From contig NADL03000862.1 in assembly GCA_002205965.3 (NCBI GenBank), forward strand, positions 124,001 through 188,000: a DNA stretch of 64,000 nucleotides, given 5' to 3'. Position 1 is the first letter of the stretch. Every line of letters starts with the position of its first letter. This document shows, in pieces, positions 21,936-33,719 of the stretch. The stretch is from Kappaphycus alvarezii. Taxonomy: Eukaryota > Rhodophyta > Florideophyceae > Gigartinales > Solieriaceae. Both the position numbers and the translations under genes were made by a program. The notes below the pieces were generated by a model. It saw only the letters and a list, made by a program, of their open reading frames with translations, did no database searches and was not told where the DNA came from.

Positions 21936-22600
21936 GGTGCTACCGTAGCCAGAGGGGGAATCCGGAGAATAAAACTTCAGGCTTGTGTTGTAAAGCGAAG
22001 TTGCCAACCATTTAAAATTTTGAATATTCCAGTAATATGCTTTTCGTCGCAGTTTCGCCAGAATTTTCACTGACCGGGCTGCGCATCAAGTGACACCCCT
22101 GTTATGGTTGCCAATGAATTCTGTCAGAGATGTGAAGACCCATTACTAACTATTCTCCAGAATGTTCCTCTGCTATCAGGGTGGTCTGTGTTACTGCCGT
22201 AGCATCAGCGGACTAGATGACGGCGCTTGGTCGCTGGTACGTGCGACAACGAACAACTCCCACGGAGTTTAGACGACGGCGACCAATGGCCGCAAAAACT
22301 GTAGCGCAATGCGCGGTGCGCTGTTCTTCTCGTCTAGTAACGGAACACTGCCAGACAAAGAGAAACCCAACACACACACACCAAGACCCACAGGGTGTTC
22401 GCTATCCCTCTTCCTCTTTAATCACCCTGCGATGCAGTAGCACAGTTCGCCTGTGGCGAGGAGTAGTGGAGCTGGAAGAGCGGGGGTAATTCCTTGGACG
22501 GCTGGACGGTACACTTGTCCTCCGAGTTGTAAGGCCGGACCGTGGTCCGTGGAATGCTAGAAACTTGATAAGGATCGATTCCAAAGAACCGTATACACCA
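21936..22600. other. No gene recognised
   Basis: Short frames only, none with a recognisable motif. It is the spacer between the protease gene and a possible LTR-element remnant. Confidence 0.4.
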
Positions 22601-23400
22601 GGGGTGTAACAATGGAAAAAATGATATAGTAGTGGGTCACCAGTGCTGAATATCTCCTTTGTATATCTCCTTTGGAAATAAGCTAAAACTTCTAATATCT
22701 CCTTTGGAGATAAGGGCGTTTTCACCAACGACAACCTTGAAGCTCCTATTTGTATATAGACGCCGGAGTCCGGGGCGCCAAGTGTTAGTAAATACCACAA
22801 ACAAAAAGCAAAAAGGGTATTATAATATTGTATAGAGAGGGGGAGAATAGAAAAGGGGACCCGAGCGGATAAACGTGGCCATAGCCAAAGTTGCCGTTGG
22901 CAAGGTTACTGCAAAGGCGGAAGTTGGGAGTCAAGTTCAGAGCCAACACCGGGGTGGCTGTTTAATCTGGGGTCCTAATGGCCAGGTAGGTGTAAATACT
23001 AGTTAGCTAGGTTAGGGTTATCTACGACGGCGGGGTGAGTGAAGTAAGGGTCAGCCAAGTATGGGAGATCCAAGTTAGAGATAAGTAAATTCGACACTTG
23101 CCCCAATAGGTGCCTTTCACCTGCGAAAATATCAGGTCCAATTTGGGGTGCGAGTGGTCCAGATCGCAAGCCCTCAGCCCTCTCGGGTAGTTATACAGTA
23201 CCCGGAATAATAGTGGGCGACAAGCGGAATAATAGTGGGCGACAAGCGAAAATTGCCCTTACTGTACAGTTCAGTGCCTGCTGGTTAGCAGTGAATCAGA
23301 TCGAAAAAAAGATCACCAAAATCAGCTATGCCGGTGACAGTACAGTGTGAGTGCCAATTGCACTAGAAAAACTTCTTGAGAGACCCGGCAGTGTTAGCCG
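22601..23400 (-). mobile_element. Possible LTR-retroelement end (fossil)
   Basis: On the minus strand, a TTTACTAACA end is followed two bases later by TGGCGCCCCGGACTCCGGCG (22,780-22,761). This looks like a primer-binding site complementary to a tRNA 3' end ending in CCA. If right, the LTR lies to the right (from about 22,783) and the leader to the left. No gag or pol coding is seen and the second LTR was not found. It is a fragment; family and age are unknown. A 22-bp tandem duplication (GGAATAATAGTGGGCGACAA start) lies at 23,204-23,247. Confidence 0.25.
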
Positions 23401-26400
23401 AGGGGGAGAGCTTCTGCTGTGGAGTATATTGAGGGCAAAATCAGGAGGAGAGGGGTCGAAACTAACTTCCTGTCCAGTTTTTCCACGGAAATCCCTTGAG
23501 CAAAAGGCCTGTCCAATAATCTTGATTAAAATCTTCTCTGCTCCACTAGCGTTTGAACAAACTGGTAATTTCGAACGTACTTTTTCCTTTTTGCGTCCCG
23601 GTATCGGTTTCTCGAGAGATCCTTATTCATTGCTTATCCATACTGCACAATTTGACCGATTTACCCAATACTCGTGCTGCTGGGAATGAATATGGAACAA
23701 ATAGGTTTAATACGTATATTGTGACGATATATGGTAATCCTAACGCAAGTATTTCGTTTGTATGCAAAATCTGAATCGAAGAATAATTTTTATTTGTCTC
23801 AATGGCATATGTTTATTATGAATTTTCAAAGCATTAAGACTATTTGAAAGCTAAAAAGGCATATAAAGAACTTATGCACTTACTTCCCTGGCATTTGCAT
23901 TATTCAAGGTCCATTTTTGACAAAAAAGCTTCTCGTCATTGATTAAGCAGCCAAAATTTTTAAAGTATTTGTTCGGTTTTAATTTCTGCCGCTAAACCGT
24001 CTTATCGAGATCGAGGAACATTTAAAATTCATAAATTTTCAGAAATACAACCTTCTTGTGTTTCTGTTATGAAGAAGACTGTTGATATTTTTGGTGACTT
24101 GTGTTATGGTAATTTTTTTGGTTTTTCAAATAGGACCTCGAGCAGAAAGAGCCACTTGGATTTGCTGCAACCTATGTTCATCATGCCATTGAAGCTATTC
24201 TCTTTATCGAGTTGTGTGAGATTATCTGTCCCTAGCGTACTACATAGGAGAATATAACAAGTTCAATGGCACAAAGCGAGCATATTGAAGACGTTATATA
24301 AATACATAGACGTCGGAAGAGGAGCTAAATTCGGTTCAAGAAGATGTCTTTTACGTGTTTAATTTTCTTGGTTGACTTCATAAAAGACTAGGGACTGTAC
24401 AGTCGTATTTTAAAAGCTTATTCTTTCAAAAGAAGGCCTCTCACATAAATTCTAAAACGGCCAGTTCTTCACCGTCGTATTATTGGTGAATAAATTCAGC
24501 TGAGTAAAAGTTTACTTCTCGTTTTTGAACGGCCATTCGCTCGAGAGTATTCCTTATAACCGGAAGTAAGAAGTTTTCACATAGTATCGTCCAAAAATTG
24601 GAGGCATTTTGCACTTTCAGTTGATATGATTGTATAAATTACACCAAATATCAACATATCAAGATTTTTTGTCCTATAATAACCGTACTAATGTAAAACT
24701 ACAATCCTTACCAATATCAAATCTTATGGAGCATCTAACAAAAACTGTGGTTAATTTACGATATCTTTGAAGTCTTTTATGACACTTCCAGTAGATAGGG
24801 AAAGAACCTTAACAAATCAATAATATTGGATCTCTGAGCATAAATTAATAGAATGATTGTTTGATGTAAGAAAATACCTGCCTTGGAGGTATAAAAGGGA
24901 ATATGGCGGTCTTTGTACCATACACATGCACAAAAATGTCCTTCGTCTAGTTGCAAGATATAGGTATCCTTTCTGGACTTCCGAAATAGCCTTTTTCACT
25001 TCTTTAATAGCTAAGGAGGAAGTTTTTGTACTTGTAGTAGAATCTTTGAGTGTGTCAAAAGCTGGAGGATGATTCATTTGGTGCTATCTTTTATATATAT
25101 AGTAACGAGTATTTTCCTTTCTGTTTTCGTATGCTTGAACACCATTTTACCCTAATGATTTTGTGCAGAACTTGAAAATATATGCGCATCCTGCAAAAAT
25201 GTGTCAAAATTTACATCACGTACGTATTTAATGTGAAAAAAAGAGAAATTGAGTCACAAGTAATCCCCCGAATTATTCGAATGTATCATTTTTTGCTCGA
25301 TAAGGTCGAAAATATACGATTAAGACCTATGTGTTTGGCGTAAGGGCACTTCTGCCATATATATATGAGCATCTTATTCCATATTGACAGCAAATTTTCG
25401 CGCAATTTTGAATATATGATATTCATTCTATTTGATTCTGTACAATGTGAAGGCCAAAATCCCATTTAAGTAGGAAGACATGTTACCGAATAAGAAAAAT
25501 TTATATCCGAAATAATTTTTACTACTGCTTCCAAAACTTTGATCCTTCTGTGGGAGCTGGATGATAGAAAATTTTAAATAAACCACTTCATACATACTGT
25601 CACTTACGGGATCAGCCGTCCTACAAATTTAATTGGTAATTTACCCCAATCCCTCCCCTCATGGAACTTTATTGAAGCGAATCTATAACATTATCGACGA
25701 AAAATGTTGAAAGTTTCTGCTTTCAAATGATATAAATGAATAAAACATCATGCCTGCGAAAAAATGCGCTGCATATTTATGTTGGAATTATCTTTTCCCT
25801 ATTTGCTCCTTTCGACAGAATTGATGTTTGAGATTTATGATATTTACTATATGTCATTTAGACTTTAAGGAGAGCCGCAGAGTCTGTATAGGATGAGTGA
25901 AATGCGTCATCCATGAGAAAGAAACTAAGATGGGAGACAACCAAAAGTGGAAGCTTGAGTAGTTATGAAGTCAGATATAACCCTCAGACCTAAGAAATGC
26001 CTTTTATTCAGTTAGATGTAAGGTAAAAGTATATTAAAAAACTGTCATTTCTGTCCATACTCGTTGTTCTTCATTCCCTTCTCCTCGTTCACTTTCTGTT
26101 GCTACCATAACATACTAAGGTAGCTTTTTATCACTTTTATTTAATAACAGTTTTTGGAACAGCATGCGCCAAGAGTCTCATAAGCAGAGATTTACAGCAA
26201 CTTTGAGAATTCGTTTATAAAACTCTCCGATTATCATATTAACAAGGCTCTAAGTAAACAATTCAAACGGCAACCTAAAACCTAGTCATCACATGTCTAT
26301 CTAAGCTGCACTCGTGCAATTGAGATGACCAAACAATCTCCTGTTAAAAAAGGGACTAATCAAGCATTTACCTAAATTGAGGCTCCTCAATTCCATTTCT

Positions 26401-29400
26401 AAGTTTAAGTAAGCAGTTATACGTGCCATGTCTTGGTAGCTGCGATTTTACTCATTCATTGAATTAAACATAATGAAAGATTAGTACAAATAACTCAAGT
26501 ATATTTATTCAGAAAGGCATTAGGACGCTTACTCTTCTTCAAAATCATCATTATCAGCTACTAAAAATGTTCCTGTTACACTACTGTGTAATAAATAGAT
26601 GTTTATTGCTGCTTATTCCAGTTATATACTAAAATTAGTAAAGCAGAGAAGTTTAATCGTCTTAGATGAATCTATAAATTCGGCTTAGGTGGTTATCAAT
26701 TGAATTTCTGAGTATTTATTTTTCTCTACAGAGTTTTTTTGAAGTGGAGTCCCACGACATCGTTTTGTTTATTTACGTATTTTTTAGGGAGTACTATTTT
26801 TTCGTTATAACTCTAATTTCTAGTAATATCTAATGCGTTGGCACAAGTATAGAATCTCTAATAAAAAGCTGCAATACTGTCTACGTAAGGGGCTCCTCTG
26901 GATTCTTGAAGAGATCCAGCTACATGTTATTGTCATTTTGTCCTCCTATATTCCTGAAAACCACTACGATCGTCTCAATTACTCCTCTCATGGCGCGTAG
27001 ACTGCCTTTCTCGCTGTGTCACAGCGCTATCATTTCATAAGTCCAATATATCAGCCTCCTTAACCGGTACTTCCCCGCTTTCACCGGCTTCAGTTGGATT
27101 TTATAGACATAGAGGGGGAGTAGAGCCGAGGTAGCGAGCTCGCTGACGACATTTTCATGTGACATTAGGATGGACAGAGGAATTTCACGGATGATCTGTG
27201 CGATTCCTAAAATATTTTCGTTGGGGAATACCCACAGGTGGAATTAGACTTCTTACTGCGCTTACGTAAAGAGTTAGAGTGCGTAAAAATGGCCGACAAA
27301 AAATTTTAGTTAGTTCTTTCTTGTATAAAATAAGACGTATGAGCAGTATTTTCTGCATCAATATACATAATTAGGAAAGAAAGGTAATCTCTTGCTAGGC
27401 AGACCAGAGCCGAGAACTTAACCCATGGGATGACAGATTGCGCACTCTTTAAAGGTGGCCTCGAGATATTTGAATCGTTAGTTATGGGTTTGAGACCGAT
27501 CATGTTGTTTCTACGACAAGTATTACAATCCTATCGGAGATATTTTCACAAAAGCAATTCCCTGAGGAACAGGGCAGCCGTTTATACTTCATCTGAATTC
27601 GGTTTCATAATCTTAGTACCAGAATAACAGAGGAAAGAGCACAACGTCTACTTCCTGAGTAGAAATTCAAAACTCTTTGTCCTTTCCTTTACAGTCACTA
27701 GGGACGACGAGTTCTAGAAAAAAGATATTGAGATGCTAGCTGGTAAGATTTTTAATCTTTATTGACTTACCGATTGACGAAAATAAAGTCATTCTCGACT
27801 AATGTTTACTCTTTACAAAACCTGATCCATCATTGACCTCTGTAAAGGAAAGTAGAAGCTTTTCCCCGTCACTTTTTGAAAACTTAACCCTCGAATTCTT
27901 TCCCTTCACAAACAACAAATTCACTGTGCTGCTCTACTATTATTTTATGTTTAAAGGCTTTCTATTTCTTTTCCGAACGTACCTTTTTAAATTCTTCATC
28001 CTATTGTCTTCCAAGTTCACTCCTGTCATGAATTCATTTATATTTTTACCTCATGGCCACAAATTTGCGCAAATTGAAACCACATTATGGCCTCAACTGT
28101 TTTAATCCGACCGAATCCGTGAATAATATAGACTATGTGTCCCTATTTAAAACGCTATAGCAGCGTCGTTAAGCATCACCCCTACCATTAATCCCGCTAT
28201 CAGCTAAGTCGCACAAACCCATACTTTTGCATCAATATGAAAAACATCCGCTCATCTTGAACTATCTAAAAATCAGCCATGGCCCCTGGCCGCATTAAAT
28301 GTCTATTCTTGATGAATAATGGTGCAATGGGCTACCATGGCTACCTCCAAAGGTTAAATAAGGAATTTTCACGGAGTGGGTTTGTATTAAATAATTGGAG
28401 AAGGCTGAGGAGGATTAGATGAGGAAAGCTCCAAAGAGGAGTAGGACTGTTTAGTTCCATGGGGACCGTTGGAGTGCAAACATGGGAACATTTCCGTGGA
28501 GTATGGAGGAGAGAGTGAGAGCGAAAGTGTCATTGTAATCAAGGACCCCTCGGTTGGTGATAGAGGGGCGTATTGGTATCATGAGGGTAATGTGGAATAT
28601 TTAGATATCGCTGAGGATGCTAAACCTCGATAGTGACCATAGAGGGTATTTTTAGGGACAGGATTTATTTGGTTCTTATCTAGGAGATGGTGACTGGAAG
28701 GAGGTTATCTAGATATTTATCTTGAAAAATATCCACCAGTAAACTTTCTCGTCCACAAGGTTCCCTTGAATGCACTTTGTGGTTTTAAGTACGTTTGTTT
28801 GGGACTTAAGTTTAAGCTGAAAACTACATAGAAGCTAAATAAATTGCTTCTCTAGGATATGAGAAGCAAGTAGGTTTTCGCTTATGTTATTCACTGAGTA
28901 CGAGTTGTAGCATCTACTCCTTCTAGATATACTTGTAGCCCCTAGACGTCCCGTTCTTATCCATCCCTTTTTGTTCCAACAAAAATTCTACGGTAGCATT
29001 TGTGTCGCTTGCACCACCTCCATCCTGGGACAATTGGTCCTGGAAATCTCATACTCGCCAATTTATTCCTATCATCTATTCAAAGATTCTCTTTGATTCT
29101 ACCGTAAGCTGGGAAATGGTAGAGAAATGACATGATCGATATTTTATCTTCCTGAATCATGTAGATAGTCAGGAAACCAGCCTGATTAGTTTACATAGGT
29201 ATGCCAATCCAGTTGATGAATTGTCCAAATTTATCGAAATGAAATTGCTAATGGACAAATTGGGTCCTTTGCTGGACAAGCTCTGAGAAGGAAAGTGGAT
29301 TTTTAAACCGGAACAACTTCTAACTTGAAAAGGTGCAGTGTGAATCTCTAGTCTTCTACTGAAACGATATCAATAGGATATTTCATTGCAGTTGGGAGCA

Positions 29401-29858
29401 TAATGGCTGTACTGGATTTTCTAATGTTTATATAATTCCTAAGGAATTGCAAACGTGCGGTATCGCTCAAAATAACAGCGCGTAGCTTCGGTAGGACCCC
29501 ATGTTTCAACTGGGAGTTTGTTTTGTCTCATATATCGAACTTTTCGCGAGCTCTTTCCACCGACGAAAGAAACGACCGAGCGAGAATTCTGGCCGGCCGA
29601 AGACCTGAAGATCAAGAGGCAGATCAAAAACCATCAATGACCTCTCCTGCACAAATGGCCCACATTGGTCCCTTGTCGGGCAGTAAATAAAATGCTCAAT
29701 AACTACGCTTCGCCTCCCTTATTGCTGCGATAGGCAACACAGGGAAGAGAAATGTGACCACTAGAACATGACCGAACACAGGAAGACTGGGAACACGCAA
29801 AGGGGTGAATGCATGACTAACGTCGTCCCCATAGGATTTGCATCACTTACAACGGACC
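23401..29858. other. AT-rich gene desert
   Basis: Visibly AT-rich sequence. The longest open frames are under about 115 codons, mostly hydrophobic and chance-like, with no domain, RNA gene or clear terminal repeats. It is probably old, decayed transposon sequence, but no family could be named. The left boundary, near 23.7 kb, is fairly sharp; GC rises again near 28.2 kb and more clearly near 29.4 kb. Confidence 0.5.
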
Positions 29859-30402
29859 CTAGCAATGGTCCCTTGGTGCTCCGGATGAAGACGCACTCAC
29901 CACGGTAATTATGTAATTACCTCGGATTCGGTAGTCCTCTCTGCAACATTCATCCTGCGCGACACATGTTCTGAATTGCAGCAAATAATGACGGCACTGT
30001 GAAGCGGGGAAAATTGGGGGAGTGCTTACTGTGAGACTCACGAGGCCTGAAAACCGGAGGAGTTTTGGAGGTTGTTGTGTTACGAAGTGGATGGCAGACG
30101 TCTTCATTGTATCTAAGGAGATCCGGGGAGACCAGACAACAGACAGGCCGTGTTAGACGAGACCACTACTGCGGCATGCCTTTGCAAAAGAATCAGTATC
30201 ACCCTGGAGAGGTAGGGATTTTGCAGGGCAATTTATCCTGAGAATATTCAGTAAGAGACAATAGAGTGACAAACCTCAATATATTCCAACAGACTTGCTT
30301 CACCTCCTCGGGATTCGGCTGCACGTCCCGTACAGAAACAGCGAGTTGAAAGTCATGTGTGCACTGTTGCATAGCATGCCCCATGATTGTATTGTGCTCC
30401 AT
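29859..30402 (-). CDS. Possible small multi-exon gene, Cys-containing product
   Basis: Minus strand. A frame from the ATG at 30,402 begins MEHNTIMGHAMQQCTHDFQL and reaches KQVCWNIL, where GAG|GTTTGT offers a donor. Downstream, a CTC|GTGAGT donor (intron start 30,041) and a TTCACAG acceptor (intron end 29,997) bound a 45-bp candidate intron. The following exon, 29,996-29,921, reads QFRTCVAQDECCREDYRIR and ends at a GAG|GTAATT donor. The product would be small with paired cysteines. No family is recognised and the full exon chain is not settled. It is on the same strand as, and about 200 bp after, the RVxF protein gene. Confidence 0.25.
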
Positions 30403-30599
30403 CTCAGAAAGTAACCCGTATCAGCTTTATCATTTGCAGTTGACATCACGACCTGCTGTCAACCGTTATTCAGCCACTGCACCATACCGCAGTTTCACAG
30501 CATAGGTTTACACTACAGTATACCCACAAAAAATTAATACACAAGCTTTTCCTACGCACCATTCCACACACTCAACAACTGGCAGACCAAACAAGCATG

Positions 30600-31661
30600 T
30601 CACGAATAGTAGCGACTGGCAGCATCTCCCGTGCGGCCTCCGACCCTGTCCGCCCGTTTCATGATTGCAATGAGAGCGAGGCGACCCGCCTCTGTCGGGG
30701 TCACAGCTGGCAGACCCAACTCATCCTGAACAAAGCGACACAGCATCCGCCTCCTCTTCTTCCCACCTCCAGCCCAGCCCAGTCGTCTCATTTCCCTGTC
30801 CTCCTCGACCATTCTCCGTCTTAACCTGCCCTCCAGCCCTCTTTTCCCTTTACCTTCCCTCTCTCTACACACCAAGTACATTTTGACTAAAATCCTGGGA
30901 TCCACACCTTCCAGCATTCCACCAGACCATCCTCCCCGTTCTAACCTGCATACCTTGCCAACATACTTTCTTGCTCGAGCTAAAACACCACCCCGTTTCA
31001 GCTGTCGCAACTTTTTGACGCGCAGGCCGTTGACCGCTCTGTCCCTCTTACGTACCTCTCTTCCCCCTCGCGTTTTGATGACACCGTTCTCCCATCTCCT
31101 CTTTTCCCGGGCTACTCTCTCCACACGCTCCATTCCTCCATCTCTCTTATCGGGGCCTCTTTTCGTGGGCTTTCTCGCATCCCCCGTCTTGAAGCCCTTT
31201 CTTCTACATCTAGCACACCTGTCTGATTCCCTCTTTTCCGATTTTCTCTTTACCCTTCCTCCTTTTCTTCTCCTCTCGCCTTGACCAGCGTCCCTGATAC
31301 CACTGAATACTCCATCCCCTTCCCCCTCCACAGCTTCCCTCTCTCTATCCACATCCCCCCTCATAAAACTAGCTGATATCGTGCGACCTTTCACCAAACC
31401 ATCTACCAAGAGCGCGGTTCCTCTCTCAGGTTGTTGTTGTTGATTCTGGGTGGCATAAGTTGAAGCTTGAGAATGATAGGAATGAGGCGATGAGGCAGAT
31501 GATTCGGGAGAGGAAGCTGAAGGCGGGAGCGAATAGGACATTCTGGTGACTTGATCTGCAAAAGTAACACGTTTGGAGGCACGCGCGGTAAGCGTGGATG
31601 GTTGAGCAGAGGCGACACGCAGGATGGACTGCGTTTGCCGGGAGAGCGTTGCTGATGACAT
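30600..31661 (-). CDS. Hypothetical basic protein with RVTF (PP1-docking-like) motif
   Basis: 353 residues from the ATG at 31,661. The open frame continues upstream to 32,063, but that part is AT-rich, contains leader-like sequence and lies before the compositional start of the gene, so the internal ATG is preferred. RVTF sits at residues 31-34 after a Ser/Thr-rich start. The second half is strongly basic (RRKGGRVKRKSEKRES, CARCRRKGFKTG) and ends with a helical segment RRRMLCRFVQDELG that resembles LLKEFVQREEG in the protein at 9,912-10,880. PP1 regulation or chromatin association is a guess from the RVxF and basic tail. The coding strand switches from pyrimidine- to purine-rich near 31,300-31,400. 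Confidence 0.55.
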   Translation of the reverse strand: MSSATLSRQTQSILRVASAQPSTLTARASKRVTFADQVTRMSYSLPPSASSPESSASSPHSYHSQASTYATQNQQQQPERGTALLVDGLVKGRTISASFMRGDVDREREAVEGEGDGVFSGIRDAGQGERRRKGGRVKRKSEKRESDRCARCRRKGFKTGDARKPTKRGPDKRDGGMERVERVAREKRRWENGVIKTRGGREVRKRDRAVNGLRVKKLRQLKRGGVLARARKYVGKVCRLERGGWSGGMLEGVDPRILVKMYLVCREREGKGKRGLEGRLRRRMVEEDREMRRLGWAGGGKKRRRMLCRFVQDELGLPAVTPTEAGRLALIAIMKRADRVGGRTGDAASRYYS

Positions 31662-32368
31662 TGCCTGAATTGTACAGTGAGAAAAAAATTGGAGACAAGT
31701 GGAGAAGGGATAGAATGAGAAACGGTTTTGCGACCTGCGAGGATGGACAGAAGAAAATGGGGGGCTTTTATAGAGGTCGAGCTGAACGGCCGCTTGAAAC
31801 AATACAGAAGAGGTGGAGCAAGAAATTGCAGTTTCTGGGCTAGAGATGCACAGGAATTTGAAAGGGGAAATGCCGCTTGATGCGCGCGGTTTTTTTTGAT
31901 AGGGATTGGAAACGGTGGAAGGGGCAATTGAAGTGCACACCGTAAGGATTTTGACTGGAATGGCGAGAGCATTCCGGCCGATTCCACCGTAGGCCACCGT
32001 AGGCCATAGGTGAATGGAACGGTGGAATGGAGGATTATTTTTGGCCAACCAGCAAGGGTGCAATACTGCGCGGTATGCAGCAGTAAAGATTTTGTAAACC
32101 TCTTCATTTGCTCACTCTTATCTCCTAGGAGATACAGTCTTTCGCCATTTATTTCAGGGCCTGCAGCATTTTTGATGAAGCAGAGATTGTAGCAGGACCT
32201 GCTGCTGATTTTGCAAGTAGAACGGTACCCTTGAAAGGGTGCGGGCCTGTCGTTACCAGACCTCTGAGCCCTTGATACCGCACTCCACTGTCCAATTCTT
32301 TCTGAAAAGAGCACAAATCTGCATCGGGTCATGCGACAGTTTACCTGTACCCACCTAGAGCTAGATAC
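31662..32368. other. Upstream region of the basic RVxF protein gene
   Basis: No separate gene is recognised. The region should contain the promoter and 5' leader of the minus-strand gene ending at 30,600. A 12-bp unit (CCGTAGGCCA start) is repeated at about 31,988-32,008. Confidence 0.4.
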
Positions 32369-32830
32369 ATGGGTACAATATCACCGTTTCAGATTTCATC
32401 AAAGATTTCAACTAAAATTCCACCGGGAACAAATGACAATCCCCATTGCTCTCCACACTCCTCTTTCACATTCAACTATCATGAGACCGCATCAACACCA
32501 GCAGTGCCAAGCAAACTTCCCTTCCACAACCATCCCCGCACCACCCATAAACTCCACCAAACCGAAAACATAACGACCCATCCATCATCCACACCCCACC
32601 CGCAACACGAACCCAACACCCACCGCCGCCAAACTCCACGCCCCATCTGTCACGTCACCGAACTCGTCCCCGCATCGCCGCTCCCCCTCAAAGTGCCACC
32701 CTTCCCTTCCGCACACCTACTGCTACTGATTCCCCTCCCTCCCTCCCTCACTCAGTCGCTTCGAGTCGCTTCGGGGGGTGTTTGGTTTGAGGTTGGAATC
32801 GCGGCGCGGTTTTGCGAGATTGGGAGGTGA
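32369..32830 (+). CDS. Hypothetical short protein, 153 residues
   Basis: An open frame starting MGTISPFQISSKISTKIPPG and rich in Pro, Thr, His and Ser. Its coding strand is C-rich until about 32,755 and then becomes G-rich for the last 25 codons, the same 5'-to-3' composition switch as in the firmer host genes. That is the main reason for listing it. There is no domain and no supporting start context, and the G-rich part is unusually short, so it may be a truncated or decayed gene. A microsatellite follows 60 bp after the stop. Confidence 0.3.
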   Translation: MGTISPFQISSKISTKIPPGTNDNPHCSPHSSFTFNYHETASTPAVPSKLPFHNHPRTTHKLHQTENITTHPSSTPHPQHEPNTHRRQTPRPICHVTELVPASPLPLKVPPFPSAHLLLLIPLPPSLTQSLRVASGGVWFEVGIAARFCEIGR

Positions 32831-32891
32831 CGGCTTTGGCGAGAAGCGGTTTCGGTTTTGTGGAAACAGGCCGTTTTTGAGGGGGCACTAC

Positions 32892-32935
32892 GTACAGTAC
32901 AGTACAGTACAGTACAGTACAGTACAGTACAGTGC
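32892..32935. repeat. (GTACA)n microsatellite, about eight units
   Basis: An uninterrupted run of GTACA pentanucleotides. Scattered related units occur at 33,003-33,030. It lies about 60 bp after the stop of the short ORF ending at 32,830. Confidence 0.95.
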
Positions 32936-33081
32936 AACGTGCAATCCTTTTCTGTAAAACAAGGACAGTAGTATTGCTCTCTTGACAGAATCCGCTTTTT
33001 ATAATACTGTACTGTACAATACTGCACTGTTGTACACAACTGTTTCATTCGAGCAAATACAAAAACTTCACTTTGCCATCC

Positions 33082-33135
33082 CTCAGGGAACAGCTGACCT
33101 CATTTTTCATGGATTAGAAACATCCCAAATTTCCC
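33082..33135 (+). repeat. LINE 3' tail fragment
   Basis: CAGGGAACAGCTGACC, then CATCCCAAATTTCCC, closely matching the LINE tail at 51,718-51,771. No coding part precedes it. It is an extreme 5'-truncated copy or a deletion remnant. Confidence 0.6.
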
Positions 33136-33719
33136 TCTTGCTTCGCCGTTTTCGCCACCCCCCTCCCTTGCTACAAAGCACGCTTTCTGGTAGACTGTTG
33201 CTGGTGCTAGCATTCGACAGCAATGATTTGTACATTGCCTCGACCATCGTGCCTCGACCATCGTGCCTCGACCATCGGTACATGTATTTAATATGAAATT
33301 CAGATTTGCAACTCCAAATCGGTTCCACCCAATCCATACATCTCAGCAAAGAAACCCCCTTTTCTCCCCCAAAGCACGCCGCTTCTTGTCCAGAAAGATA
33401 ACATTGGGGGAAAACCCATCCGTCCTCCAGCTGGTGTAGGTCCCTGATGGCGTTTTCCAGGCCCCTGTTGGGACTGGCAATCCCATCCATCCTGTGCCCT
33501 CCATGGCGTTTTCCACTCCCGACTTTTTCTGCCTGCTTCGAATCGCTATCTCGCTAATCCCCTTGCCACGATAGGCCAGTAGCGGCCTACCCGATATCCG
33601 CACACCTTTCCGAGACCATCCCCATCTCGGCCCCTCGCATCCAACACCATGATTCAGGTATCTACAGTGTGGTACGAATAGTGAAGCATTTCTGCCAACT
33701 AAAACGCAGCTCCTATGCC
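33136..33719. other. No gene recognised; 14-bp triplication
   Basis: GCCTCGACCATCGT is repeated three times in tandem at 33,237-33,278. Minus-strand frames at 33,107-33,603 have no domain I recognise. Confidence 0.4.

Noticed and set aside
31662-32332. Minus-strand frame extension upstream of the ATG at 31,661
   Set aside because: Composition is leader-like and lacks the C-rich start seen in host genes; the internal ATG fits better.
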